A stretch of 64,000 nt of DNA from NCBI GenBank assembly GCA_001683735.1, contig LUGG01000001.1:2046001-2110000 (forward strand). The letters run 5' to 3'. Source of the DNA: Grifola frondosa (taxonomy: Eukaryota > Basidiomycota > Agaricomycetes > Polyporales > Grifolaceae). This document shows, in pieces, positions 35,301 to 49,394 of the stretch (position 1 is its first letter; every line of letters begins with the position of its first letter). The notes beneath the pieces were generated by a model. It did not search any database. It was not told the DNA's origin and was given only the letters and a program-made list of their open reading frames with translations. The position numbers and the translations under genes are program-made.

Positions 35301-36466
35301 CTAGTAGGAGTCTGTGATAAATGTACGTCGTTGATATATCTCAAAGGTACAACAATATTTACGAATGCCCGTATCGTACAGATGGGCGGCCATGCAATGC
35401 GAAGAGATACCAACATTCTCAGCCACCTCAACCAGCATAATCGATGGAATGTCGACGCATCGCTCCCTGCGAGTCGCCCATATATGAACTGGGGGATTGA
35501 GCGGGCTATTCAGCTTCTCCCGCAGTGCACGGTTCTGTGCTCGCGCGTTCAGCGGCGTCTTATGATTTGAGGAATTACGTTGTGCTTACCGACCGCTCTA
35601 GCTCGAGGAGTTTTAATTTCAGTTCGGCAGCGTCGTGATGCAGACCTGCGACCATACTCTGTATGTGCAATACAATAACTTGTGAGCATCATCGATGATA
35701 TAGCGGGGGAAGATGGTGGCTAACCTTTGCGGTTTTGGAATTAAGACCCCGAAACGGGTCAAGTTTCTCGAAAGGCACAGGAAAGAGGGCGTAGTTGAGG
35801 AGCTGCGCGTGCAGACTGTCCACATGGGCCTCAAGGCTGGCAGTGTAAATTGTCCTTCTATGGGGCGCGCCCATGGTCGATCTTCGATGTCAAATGAATT
35901 AAGGCCGAGGAGATACGCGGAGACAAGTGTGGGACTTACATCTCCTGGGGGGTGAATAAAGCCTTCTCGAGGGTGTGGTTCCACATCTTGCGCCGTTTGG
36001 TGCCCTCTTTCTTGTTGTATAGGCGCGCATATGGATGGGCGATGCCAGCGCGTGTGCTGAGGGAGTCAGCGGACGCCGAATGGGAAAGCGTGGACCGTGG
36101 TCGATGCTTGGACGCGGACGCGGCAGGGTGTATTCGGGAGCGGACAGGGCACTAGCCAACGCCATCTCGTCCGATCCATCCGCGAAGCGCTCACGGTGCA
36201 GGTAGGTGACGGCTGAAGGGAGTTGTGGCGTCGGGTGTGAAATGTCACGGGTGTGATACACGCTGTCGGTCGGGGATGCGCGTATGGTGGCGGCAAGCGC
36301 AGCTGGGTCGTGGTGAGTACCTGCAAGTTTGGCGGAGCATGCGGGCGATGTCGACCTGTTGCGGAGGACTGTCTGCGTCGTCGTACAGAGGGTACTGGAG
36401 GGCATATGGGAAGTCGAGCTGCACGGGGGAGGGCAGGTCTGATTCTGAGTGTACGGTGGAGGCCAT
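35301..36466 (-). CDS. Uncharacterised fungal protein, family gene A (paralogue of the gene at 38117-39443)
   Basis: No known function. The ATG at 36466 begins MASTVHSESDLPSPVQLDFP. The middle is low complexity and the conserved part starts KRRKMWNHTLEKALFTPQE. Exon 35725-35881 (157 nt) encodes STMGAPHRRTIYTASLEAHV and ends FPVPFEKLDPFRGLNSKTAK. Exon 35590-35658 (69 nt) encodes SMVAGLHHDAAELKLKLLEL plus ERS. A last exon probably reads ARAQNRALREKLNSPLNPP; its true end is uncertain, and 35301 is the first stop in that frame. Two single missing bases (near 36331-36340 and 36119-36126) shift the frame in the N-terminal half. The conserved block is basic then helical, which could suit a DNA-binding or dimerising protein, but no named domain is visible. 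Confidence 0.6.
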
Positions 36467-38116
36467 GGTGCGTGAGTAGGATGGTGATGAAGTTGCAGGG
36501 TAGAATGGGAGTACTTATGTATTTTGCGTGCCACAGATCGCGCATGTTGTGAGCGAAAGCGCCTGTGCTGGCCAATGGAGGAAGGCGGGCCCGTGAAGTC
36601 GGCGGGGGCTGGGAGCTGGGGAGTCCGGGATATTGGAAGCGAGGAAGAGGGGACACGGCGATCTGGTCTTCCCTTGCCGCCATCGAGCGTGCACCACCCC
36701 ATCCGGATTTCTGGTCACCCCGCGCAGGCCCCCGACCTCTCGATCGGGCCCTGTTCTGGTTCAATAAATGACCTTTTCAATCGGAAGCTGCGAGCCAGCT
36801 TACAATGGTCGTCCGTTTGCCCTTCTTGTTTACGGGCGGCGTCGTCGGTCTCGCCCCCTCATTGGTTTACTCGCTGAGTCTCATTGCCGGTACTTGCCGG
36901 GGCATTTCCCCCCGGCTCATACGTATTCCTGCAAGCTATTCCTATTTCTTCTGACGTTGTGTGCCTCTTTGCCTTTTGACAAGGATGCCGGACTCAGGCT
37001 AGTCAATACTAGTCTGCTTGCTCTACACAGTCCAGCCACAGCGCCACACTGCGTTACGTACCGGATGCTCCAACGGACGCACTCCTTTGCCAACTCGCTC
37101 GCGACTCTCGCGGGAGCTCCAGACTGGAAGGCATGCAAACACTCCGCGGCATTTGTGTATTTGGCTCCGAGTGACAATCATGGAAGCAAGGGGGCTTTGG
37201 AGCAGCGTTTATGAAAATTACTCCAATTGGGTGCAGCCACTTCCCCCTTGCGCCAAACTGGGAAAAGAGAGCAGGATCAAGAAGTAGCTCCTCCCGAGGA
37301 GCTACCTTCACACGCTGGAATCGGATGCGCGCGACGTTCAGAATCTCCTTTTCCCCATTTGATTCCTGTCCTCCACGTCGAACAGAACCTTTACAACAGA
37401 AGACACCACAGAACATCATAACACACTGTGACATGGACACCTCAGCGTACGCATGCACCTTCTACACTTCCTCGTCGTGCTCGTCGTGCCCTAATGCGAT
37501 CATATTAATCTTTTGCCCAAAGATGCACCAGCGCACTACCTTGATGCTAATTTGGGTCCAGGCTCAGGGTCCGCATGCAGCGGGAAACTCTGTGTAATCG
37601 TAGCCGGACTACGATGCCTGCGCCCCTCGTGTCATGATGAGTGTATTGTCCATGGGCGCTATCCGTGTGAAATGAATGAATGTGCTGGACGCGTTGTATG
37701 ATGCGGTGGCTGCTGGGTCAGTCTCGTGGGCAGCATTGGCAAGCTAGTCATTCGCATGATGAATGGTGGCGAATGGTAGTGCGAGAGAACCGGTACCGTG
37801 TAGGGAGATGAAAGAAGACGAGGGCAAGCCGAGACAACCGAGTGAGAGGAAGAAGGTCGCACTTGCAAATATGGCGGAATTGCAGACCAGATCAGTACAG
37901 ATCCCAACTTGCTCATCGCACCCTAACGCCACATCTCCGATGCACTTACTCGTCCATCTTCACAGATCCACTCCTACTTTAACGTCCCCGAATAGGAAGT
38001 CGTCTCTATATCCGCTTTATGTCACCCCGCACCTCGGCCTTTTCCGGCTACATCCTCCCCTCTCTATAAGTACGTTCGCTTCTCTCCGTCTTTGAATTCC
38101 TTCGTTCATCCCCGCC
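36467..38116. other. 1.65 kb divergent intergenic region between the two paralogues
   Basis: Lies between the two outward-facing family genes A and B. Open frames are short and unrecognised. It is long for this gene-dense window, as is common upstream of regulatory genes. A TATA-like element lies at its right end (separate entry). Confidence 0.4.
38065..38070 (+). promoter_or_regulatory. TATA-like element upstream of family gene B
   Basis: The sequence tctctataagtacg places TATAAG 47 nt before the ATG at 38117. The position fits a core promoter with a short leader. Single motif, so weak evidence. Confidence 0.3.
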
Positions 38117-39443
38117 ATGGATTACTATACAGTCTCTTCAGAGCGCCATTCATTCAACAACCCGTCGCAGTCCTACCAGGCCTCGACTTACGATGTTGCC
38201 CCAGTGAGTCTCCATAGTGCGATCAACAACGTGACCTTCATCTCATCTTTGGAATACAGTCTTACGAGGCACATCACTATCTCGGGGGTATGACGAGCGA
38301 TCAGCTCAATTATCCCTCAGACTTGCCTTCCTACAATATCCTGCCTAATCAATGGAATCCAACCTATGATTACTTAGAACCTGTTGCCGAGTATATGGCA
38401 ACTCAGCGCGCGCCTGTGCACCCTCATGCCGACTTTGCGTATCCCGGCGTCCCTCTTCATGCACCCGTTCCCATCTCTGGATATTCTTCCCTTCTACCTG
38501 CCACACCCGCCGTGTCCACTCAGCATGCCCCCGCTATAGCGTCCTCGTCGACTCCAACACAGAGCACCGTGTCTTCTTCGCCTATGTCTGCGCATCCGGC
38601 TGAGGCCTCCCCGATCACGCCTGAGTCAACCGAACAGCCAAGTCCGCTTGAAGCGTACAGCAACGCGCCACAGATTCTGTTTCCTACCCCATCTGAGCTC
38701 CTTACCGATCTCCATTCGCGCGGCCGGGGTGACTGTGCCCCACCTATCGAGCAGCGTGGCGGATCAGATGGCAAGGTCTCGCGTAGTTCCGCCAGCGGCA
38801 CTCGCAAGGTCAAGGAGGAAACACCGGTATCAGACAAGCAACCTGAAAACCAGCGCAAGGCATACTTCCGCGCTGTCGCGGAGAGTATTGGTTTCCGTCC
38901 CACTGACCCGTATGTATATGGTAATTCTGATTCCGTCCTCACGCGATAGCTCACCGCTTACTTGACAGCGATACCATCACGTCGCACGACAAGAAGCGAA
39001 GCTATCTTGAGTGCCTCGAAGAGTACGTTCAGTGGCTCCATGAGCAAATTCGTTTGGTCGGATACGACCCTGTGCCGATCGAGCGCGTGTCGACTTATCG
39101 TGGCTTGAATAGCCGCTCTGTTCGCGTAAGGCTCGATTTTCTTCACTGCGACATCGACGTTTTTGTGACTCCGATTTCCCCTTAGACCATGTTGGTGCAT
39201 ATGCAGGACGACATCCGCAAGCTCAACATGCAGAAAGTTCAAGAAGAACAAAATGTAAGTTCCCAACTTTGCTCAGCGTATCGCTCGGTGCTGATCTTCT
39301 TCCGTGCACAGTTTCTTGATTTGCACAACCAGGTCCTCGCACGGGAAGGGCTCGAGGGGCAGGACCTCACGCAGAGCTCGGTTGCGTCATGCGCCATACC
39401 CGAGAATCCTATGGTGACCTTCCTTCCACCAACCTGGCAGTGA
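38117..39443 (+). CDS. Uncharacterised fungal protein, family gene B (paralogue of the gene at 35301-36466)
   Basis: No known function. The ATG at 38117 begins MDYYTVSSERHSFNNPSQSY; an intron follows after VAP. The long second exon (38260 to about 38909) is low complexity, rich in Ser, Pro, Thr and Tyr, like a transcription-factor activation region. Its end, QRKAYFRAVAESIGFRPTD, starts the conserved block. Exon 38969-39125 (157 nt) encodes ITSHDKKRSYLECLEEYVQW and VPIERVSTYRGLNSRSVR. Exon 39186-39254 (69 nt) encodes TMLVHMQDDIRKLNMQKVQE plus EQN. Exon 39312-39443 gives FLDLHNQVLAREGLEGQDL and ends FLPPTWQ. The frame is intact. The basic stretch HDKKRSY followed by a leucine-spaced helix could act in DNA binding or dimerisation, but that is inference. 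Confidence 0.78.
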
Positions 39444-41505
39444 ATGCTTTTGTGCACTTTGTTTTGTCGTTACTATAACCCTCTGCTGTGCTTCATGCTC
39501 TGTCAGTCCCAGACGGACGGACGTTCCTTGGGCCAAATATTGTTTTGCTGCGTAATCTTCATGGGTATTCAGCGCTCAGCTCTTGACGTAAGTTATCGTG
39601 TCCATGTCTTCCACTCGGCCTTGATTGTTGGCCGTGCCAAACAATTACCATACATCGTTATATCACCCGACTTCATAGTGTTGATTAGTTGTTACATAAG
39701 TTGTACATCGTTGTAAAAATGCGGCACTGTAATCTCACCGCAATCATATTTGTTTGCTCCTACGGACGCTCTATGACTAATGTCAAAAAGAGCCGAGCGA
39801 AGGTGATGACGGCATGCCACATTCATCGTGGAAGGTGTTCGAACCACGAGCGTCATAATCGGGGGAAGTTTCTCAAGCGTTTCCCCACCGAAGGTGCGCG
39901 GGAACCGCTATGTACCTGATACCTCTAGTTTAGGCGACGGCTGCGACACGCACTATACCTTGCTTGTATATGTCGCGCCGCCTGTTCCCCAACGAGCGCG
40001 TCGAAAAGATGTTCCGCCGGGAAAAACAGAACTACATTCAACGGCCTGGCGCTCGAGATGCATGCGTGCTACCCCATTTGTATACGCCGTCCGCTGATAT
40101 TAAATTCGATGTCCTTCGATATGTTCACTGGTTTTCCTTTATGCCCTGCACAGAATCCGCAGGACGGCCGGCATCCCGGGGGTATTCAGAACCCTAACGC
40201 GGAACGCGCAGCAGCCGAGCACAGCGGCAGGCAGGCAGGAACGAACGCACGGCGCGAACAGCTATGTCGGGCACGGCGTGCGGGGGCCCCTACGTATGCG
40301 GTGCGCTCACGTGTCGGGCCCCGCGCAGGCTGGCTGGTGGTCGGTCGGCATGCGGCGGGCTGCGGTAGGGATGACAGGCACTCAGCGGAACTTGAAAGTG
40401 CGGCGAGAAGCGACGTGCTACGCACGACATTAATCAAAATCCCTGCCGCCCCAGCGCCACATATTTGCGGTACCCATCTCTGGGGCACGGCGTGACCGCA
40501 CGGAGTTTGGATATGGCGGAGAGCGGAGCGGAGCAGATGGGCGCGCGTGGTCACAGTCGGGATCCGAACGACGAGCCTAACAGAGTGGGGCAGGGCAGGA
40601 GTGCGGCGCAGATGGTACGCAGATGTCAGTATTTATCCCCCACCCGGATGCGTGGCCGAGGATTTGTTGTAGAAAGAGTTCGACAGCAGAGGCCAGCCGC
40701 GACCAGTCGCGGCCCCCCAGTCCGACCATGACGGAGTCGGGTGAGACCGAGCCCAAGAAATTAGCGTGAGCGTACTAACTCCTTCAGGGCTCACGGGGGG
40801 CTTCGCGCGCGAGATCAGCGCAGTCGCCATCGGACGCACAGCATGCAGGCCATCGCGAGGCGGGTCCTGAGCCAGTACATACACGGCAGGCATAAGCTGC
40901 TAGCTTGGCCTACACGGGGGGTTCGGATATGACATACAGAAAACCTCAGAGAGGATTTGAGACCCGACAGCAGAGGCGACGCTAGAAGATGTACTGCGGG
41001 AAGCCATTTCTCTAAACATGCATCCGGCGTATTGGGAAAGCTGGGTCAATGTTTTACACGCTGCGCGCGTCGTGTGCGCGATAAATATCCCCTGCAGACG
41101 CACGTCAATAAATTTTTTCATGGGGCGGGTGGGAAGTAGGTTCGAGAAGTGGTGCGAGCATCATAATTGCCTCATGGTTTTGTCGTGGATCTTTACCAGA
41201 GGTATTTTGGAGCAAGATGGTACCGGTGAAAAAAAATTCGTGGGTACAGAGGAAAAGTGTCAGTATGTGCGTGCAGATGTGCGCTGGGAAAAGAGTGCTT
41301 GTGACACGCTGGCCGTCCTCAGCGCGGGTTCGTCTCCTGCAAGTTGGCGTCGGCGGGTGCATGACCGAATTGGGAAGCTGATCGGCCCGATGATCATTGA
41401 CTGCTCTCCCACGCGTCTCGTGCTTGCCTCTGCTCAACTGCACTCAATCATCTCGAGACCGAGTACTCATTCCCTGCTTCACCTCAGCGAATACCACAAC
41501 AAACA
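39444..41505. other. 2.1 kb gene-poor region
   Basis: No recognisable gene. The part at about 40190-40560 is GC-rich with frames open on both strands, which is typical of GC-rich non-coding DNA. The right end is the promoter of the SPF30-like gene. Confidence 0.4.
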
Positions 41506-42288
41506 ATGGATAAGGCAGATTTGGAGACTTATCAGGTTCAGCTCTCCAAGTTGAAGTCGCCCTCGCCGCAGATCCCACCAGCCCCGAACTCATCTCCCTC
41601 CGCTCAGAGCTGAAAGAGCTCATCGAGCTCACGCAGACCGCGCTCGCACAGCAAGAGGCCGCCGCGTCGTCGTCAAAAGCCGAGCCGTCGCGAAAATCGG
41701 TAGCGGCAGCGCCATCATCGAAGTCGTGGTCGGCGGGCGACGAATGTCTTGCGAAGTACTCTGGCGATGGCGGGTGGTACCCTGCACGGATAACGTCCGT
41801 CGGCGGCGCGACGGACAACCGCGCATACAGCGTCATGTTCAAAGGATACAACAACACCGAGCTGGTGAACGCCTCTCAGATCAAGGCCTTGCCTGCGAAC
41901 TACCAGACACTCGCGCCTTCGTCCTCGAACAAGCGGAAGCTATCGAAAGTCGAGGAGGAAGAGAAGGAGAGGAAGAAGAAGAAGAACGAGAAGAAGGTTG
42001 AGGCGAAGGCTGCGAAGGCGAAGGAGCAGACGCAGAAGCAGGCGACATGGCAGAAGTTTGCCAAGAAATCGGAGAAGAAGGGTATACACATTGCAGGTGT
42101 GTCCGGTACGAGCATCTTCAAGACACCCGACAATCCATTAGGCAGAGGTGAGTGTCTCCAAATTATCGCATGATCGTGGGTCTGAAAAGACTCGTTTAGT
42201 TGGCGTTACTGGTAGTGGAAAGGGTATGACGGAGGTAGCTCCCCGAGCAAAGCACAAGTTTGACCTGACGGACGATGCGACCGCCTGA
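41506..42288 (+). CDS. SPF30/SMNDC1-like Tudor-domain splicing factor
   Basis: Relative of survival-of-motor-neuron-related splicing factor 30, which helps assemble the spliceosome in the nucleus. The ATG at 41506 begins MDKADLETYQVQLS, then after one missing base in a C run (41546-41547) QVEVALAADPTSPELISLRS and ELKELIELTQTALAQQE. The Tudor domain reads WSAGDECLAKYSGDGGWYPA, then ITSVGGATDNRAYSVMFKGY and NNTELVNASQIKALP. A Lys/Glu-rich nuclear region follows (EEEKERKKKKNEKKVEAKAA), then WQKFAKKSEKKGIHIAGVSG and SIFKTPDNPLGR. One intron (about 42146-42199) leads to VGVTGSGKGMTEVAPRAKHK and a TGA at 42286-42288. The C-terminal TPDNPLGRVGVTGSGKGMT is a family hallmark. Confidence 0.9.
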
Positions 42289-45200
42289 ACTGTTGTAGTA
42301 AGTGAATGACCCTATTACGCACTATTGTGATACTGATGCTCCTACCAGCGCTTATTATACGTTATTCTTTCTATCTGTACACAAGTGACATAGTGATAAC
42401 GGCTTTTTGTGCAAGATGACAGGCTGGCGTCTATTGTCTCAAGACGTCGAGGGGCGGTGTTGGACGGCAAAATTCCGTTAAGCTATGCACGATAGTTTTA
42501 CTTTCTTCTGTTGAGCCAAATCTCAACGTTGTTTCCCAATCAGCTGCACACCATGGTGGTGATTTCAAACCAGATGCACCGGTTGAAGTTGCGTCACTCC
42601 ACGACGCCTTCGTACGTTTAATACGTTCTAGCTGTGGTCGTTCTTGAACTGACGAATGCGTGCACTTCTCTACCCGACTGGCTGTGCAATGAGAGCTCGC
42701 AGCCTCTGGTCCTGGGCTAAGTGATATTCACTCCTGTATGAAGGAGATCCTTTGTGAGCAATTTACCGTTCGTCCTTCATACTGTCGTATGTCGCACAAA
42801 CATACTTGAATCCACGTGCTCTATATTTCGGTGCGCCGTCATTCATGGTGTAACCCAGTCGTGGTGCACGGTCTGGCGCCACGAAGCGGGGCAATCCGCC
42901 ATGGTGAAGAACACCTGTTTGGAGTGACAGGGGATGAGAAGCAGCTGTCTGCCCACATGATCCCGCGGAGATTCCGACTCCGATCTTTCTTGAACGAAAG
43001 CCTCCTGAAATCGTTCGACAGGATATATATGTCAATTATTCCATCCCATGTACGTGTTGCTGTCGACGACGGTAGGCTTCCATATCGGTCGAGTGCCTGC
43101 CCACCAGTTTCATCGCTGTGCGCTGTGGGAGTGGCTTTCTCCGATATTGTATTCCGTCCTATCTAACCGTTGATGTACTGTAGATACGCCACGTACGGCT
43201 GCCGACGAATGCCTTCAGACTAGCATGTAAGATGAGCAGGTGCAGTCAATGCAATCTTCGTGCAAGATCGATTAATTGCTCACAGCTGGTCGAAGCTGGT
43301 CGAAGCTGGTCGAAGCTTCTCCGAGCGTATCGCAATATTGTACTCGGAGTTTGCTTCCTGGTGTAGCTGATATTCTTCACGTTGGTAGCAAGATAGACGT
43401 CTTCGTATCTTCAAGGCAGATGTGGAGTCGTGGCACGCTCGTGCTCGATACACTGGAGATAAAGGTGGATGTATCAGGAAGCAGAAGCGGCGACCGAGAG
43501 CGGGCATAAACTTGGCGAATCTGCTTCCTGTCACTCGTGTCACCAGCGCCACTCATGGACTCAACCCAGCTACGAAGGTAATCTTTCAAATTGTCGGTCA
43601 TTTACCCGACCACTTTGGATCGTCTTATCGTCCCAACGCAGAAGTATTTTTGAATTTGCCGCCAAACCCGGGCAGAAAGTATGCTGTGCGACTCGGAAGC
43701 TAACATCTCGACTACGACAGGCCTACATGAGTTCTTGGAAGCTCGCCTGGCTTCCAAGCTGTTCGTGCAGACCCGACGATGCTTAACATGTATGGATCTG
43801 AGATCTGCAGAGTCCCTCCCGTATCTGTGACTGGTGACGCTGCGCGAAACAATTGTCGATCGTGATGAAGTGTGAAATGTGCATTGCGCTGCATTGTGAG
43901 TTGTTGCTGTCAAGGTTTGAGCTTGATTTTAGCTGACCGTCATTAATATTCGGACCTTGCATAGGTATGTGCAATCTCGATGCCGATCATATACTGCGTT
44001 TCAAGTACCCACAGTCCGGTGGAGCTTTGTCGACATGCTGTCCTCGAAACGTCCTCGTCATTGCCCGCTCGTGCATAATGCCCTGGAGTTGGTTTTACGT
44101 GTGCCGATATGACCGAACCTGGATTGCAGCCTAAATACCGCTGTTTATGGACCATGGGATGGTGCTGGTATCGCTATTCCTCGTCTGACTGGGCTTCTCT
44201 GTCGCCAGCGGACTGGGCCCTTTCCCTAATCACCTCGGATCGTCATGCATCATGAGCAGTATCCTTCCGTGCTCCGTGCCCCGTGCCCCGTGCCATGCAC
44301 TGATTCGCTGGGGCGCCACAAGGTGGTCGCTTGTGCCTTCGTGGACCACTTCCATCTGATGAGAGGTGGAGAACAGAAGAGTTTGATGAATTCGATTGCA
44401 AGATCCGCTCGATACATATATATGACGCTCGATCTTCTGATAGCGAGGTGATGCAGCTGCATCCATTCGACTCTACGTGGTCCAACCTCACGCCAGATTT
44501 TGGGGTGCATAGGATCTCACTCGAGGATCTCAACTTGCCGCGGGAGCGATCGTCTCAGAAGTGGCTCAGCAGTGTAAATTACCCGTTGGTACGACGATCC
44601 TTTTCAACATGTGCCTGCCAGTACATCTCGTTTCCACGTCCGCATCTTACTAGAATAGCGGCTGACTCTGTTTCAGACGGTATTGGTGAGTCGTGCGCGC
44701 TGCCCTATAGACTTTGTCGTTGACGTTGCAAACGGTAGAAATTCAGAGAATTTCTAGGACCCGCTATTGTATGTGAAACGCCAGCCCGCATTGATCGCGC
44801 TGTCCTGAATAGGATTCGGCTCGGAACACACAGGTATTCGCTGATCGAACAGTAATATTACTCTATAGCCGATCGCAGACAAGGGTTGGTTCGGATGACT
44901 CGTACATGCGGGACGTCGGGCCTGTCTCTCACCATGGCTCCACGAACGTTGGTGTTCTCAAATCTATCCCCGCAGGCTCCGGTGTCGCGCAGTCGTGGCT
45001 GGGTTCAAACTCTGTCGCAAGGTTCCATGCAGCCACGAAATGCATTGCATGGACGCATCCAGCTCACGTGTAGCATCCCGCGGTGCCAACGTCATGGTCT
45101 ACACGCCGCATGATCACAGTGAGTATCTACGTAGATTGTCGCAGCACCCCGCGGCGCGATCGTCAGCGCGGGCGGCATGCTGGTTTGGTCGAGATTGCGA

Positions 45201-45691
45201 GGTACTCATGCGTGCGATCGCGCCATATGATCAATTACGAACTTCGGCCGCTTCCTTGCACTGAGCGACTCGACCACTCGATCTTCGCTACCCACCGTCG
45301 CGCGCACTCCCCGACGCGGAAGTCGATCATCCACTTTCGAGGGCGCAGCTCGATTGTGACTGCTCAGATCTGCGCCGCATCGAAAGTGCGCCGCATCGAG
45401 AACCCCCGCAGACCCCTCCCATTCAAATGTCCGTTGATCATCCCAATCCCTTCATTTTTTTTTTCACTCGCAAATTGTCTTCTATGCCAAAATCAGTGCA
45501 CTCGCCACCGCCCGCTGCACGTCACATTTGACTCGGAAGAGGGCCACTGGTCACACAAACGCGAATGTAGTGCGGGCGTATACCAACCACATATGTACGC
45601 GGGCATGTGCAACGAGCAACGAGACGCTCGGTGGCACGTAAGATACAAAGTGCAAGGCACAAGGAGTAAGGCAAGAGCCCGTAAACTGCGT
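42289..45691. other. 3.4 kb gene-poor region with possible gene remnants
   Basis: No assignable gene. Plus-strand frames look briefly protein-like, for example LHPFDSTWSNLTPDFGVHRI near 44450-44510 and GPVSHHGSTNVGVLKSIPAG followed by NSVARFHAATKCIAWTHPAH near 44915-45070, but they do not join into one frame. A short tandem repeat lies at 43284. A decayed gene is the simplest reading. Confidence 0.35.
43284..43317. repeat. Short tandem repeat, three copies of a 10-mer
   Basis: The unit agctggtcga occurs three times in a row, followed by a partial copy (agct). No spacers and not an exon, so a small local duplication. Confidence 0.9.
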
Positions 45692-47753
<2,062 letters not shown>

Positions 47754-48236
47754 TGCTACAATGCGACGATGTTAACTAGAGACAAACAGATGGATTCTCA
47801 GATTTCAGGAAGTATGGCGGTGCCGAATCCTGATCTTGTTCCGCACAGAAAGTCGATACAATGGTAGAGTACACACTGGAGGCTACAAGCTTGCAGTTCG
47901 TGCAGGTGGAATATTGCCGGCGAAAACGAGTAGGTCATGTGATGCCGATCATTGTGGCGCTGAGCGCTTGAGAGGTTCAATTGTCGATCTGCTGAACTTG
48001 CTCAAACCCATTAATGATCGCAATGACAGTTACGTCTATCTACTGGTTCTCCTAGCTTTCATCCAACCAGAAACATCTATTCAATGCGTAGTACCTGGGA
48101 TCGGGTTTGAAACATAGAATTTACCGTGGCACGCCTTGGCGGTTGAAACTCAACCCGTGTCTCAAACTTGGCGATACTGTTTCCTCTGCCAGTGAACGGT
48201 CTTGACGAGGATTATCTCATTTTCTGATACCATTAT
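47754..48236. promoter_or_regulatory. Divergent intergenic region, RIO2 / NAA40
   Basis: 483 bp between outward-facing start codons. Contains short frames only; probably both promoters and leaders. Confidence 0.4.
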
Positions 48237-49243
48237 GTCGGAGACTGTGAGAAAGGCAAACAAGGTATTTGTTCGGTCTTGCAGTAGTGAAGAGGTTTTA
48301 CCATTGACACGTATGCATTTCACCACGTCGTTCGACAGGCTGCCTCCAGTAAGATCGTATCCTGGCTACCTGAGACACGGAGTTTTGGAGATAAAACGTG
48401 ATTGAATACCCAGCTATCTTTTCGGCTCTTTATCTTATACGAGAGTTCCTAGATTTCTCTTCCAGCTTGTGAAGGCGTCTGAACTATCAAAAGACGAACG
48501 CCGCGACTTGTGGGAGATCTGGGAGAAAAACATGTATGAAATGTACGAGAGATCATTACACTCGGCCTTATTTTAACTGATAATTGGACAGGTACAAGGA
48601 TTCGTCGTTCGGCTGGGATCCACCTGCTAAGAAGCGGGAGTTGTTCCACAGACTAGCACGGTTCATTGTTGTTCGCGAGAATACCCGAGCGCAAGGTTCA
48701 CAGGATGATGGAAATAATGCTGTTCGTATAGTAGCATTCACGGTATTTCGGTTCGAATATGAATTCGAAGAGAATATCGTTTATTGGTGAGCTCCGCGTC
48801 TTAGATCCAACGTCCCGAAATTTAACATCTAGCAATTTTCCAGCTACGAGTTACAGGTCTGCGATAATGTGAGGCGGTACGGGCTCGGGAAGTATCTCAT
48901 GCAACAGCTTGTTCTCATTGGGAAGGAGTGGGGCATGACGAAGGTCGTGCTCACAGTATTCAAGGGTATAATATATTTTGCCACATGGTGTCCTTTAAGG
49001 AAAGCTGAATAGACTGTGTTTAGCGAACAGCGCTGCTCGCAACTTATATATGACGATAGGGTACTTGGCTCGTCATCTAGAGGTGGTTTACGCTCACTGT
49101 ACTGTCATAGCTTCGAAGTCGATCCCACTTCGCCGGAATATGAGCGCCCGGATGCGGATGCGGATGCTGATGCAAACGAAGACGAAGGCGGTGAAGATGT
49201 GGAAGATTATGACTATGAAATACTGTCGAAAATCATTTCGTGA
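48237..49243 (+). CDS. N-alpha-acetyltransferase 40 (NAA40/Nat4)
   Basis: GNAT enzyme that acetylates the N-terminus of histones H4 and H2A. The ATG at 48237 begins MSETVRKANK; the sequence from KVFVRS to SFDRLPP is either exon or partly intron. From the exon ending in MYEM the match is clear: LVKASELSKDERRDLWEIWE, YKDSSFGWDPPAKKRELFHR, RFIVVRENTRAQ, RIVAFTVFRFEYEFEENIVY, then YELQVCDNVRRYGLGKYLMQ with the acetyl-CoA-binding RRYGLG. Next are WGMTKVVLTVFKANSAARNL, YMTIGFEVDPTSPEY and an acidic tail (DADADADANEDEGGEDVED) ending LSKIIS with TGA at 49241-49243. FGWDPP, YELQV and the YMTIGFE block are Nat4 signatures. Introns are short GT-AG and the C-terminal exons join in frame. Confidence 0.9.
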
Positions 49244-49394
49244 ATTTCATGTACATGTGTTGACCGAATATTAAATTGCCGTGACATAAGAGGAACCTTA
49301 ACCCTAATCCGACAAAGAATCCGAGTCTGTCCATAGTCGAGCTGCCCGGGGTCGATCTGCCCTCCACACCTATCAGTCACAACCGTCGTCGTCG

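Noticed and set aside
39828..39850. T-loop-like word (ggtgttcgaaccac) suggesting a tRNA
   Set aside because: The stem is imperfect and no acceptor, D or anticodon arms fit around it.
40186..40554. 122-residue minus-strand open frame in GC-rich DNA
   Set aside because: Ala/Arg/Pro-rich composition expected from GC-rich non-coding sequence; frames are open on both strands and no motif is present.
43284..43317. Repeated 10-mer as a possible CRISPR or regulatory array
   Set aside because: The copies are directly adjacent without spacers, and CRISPR arrays are not expected in a fungal nuclear genome.
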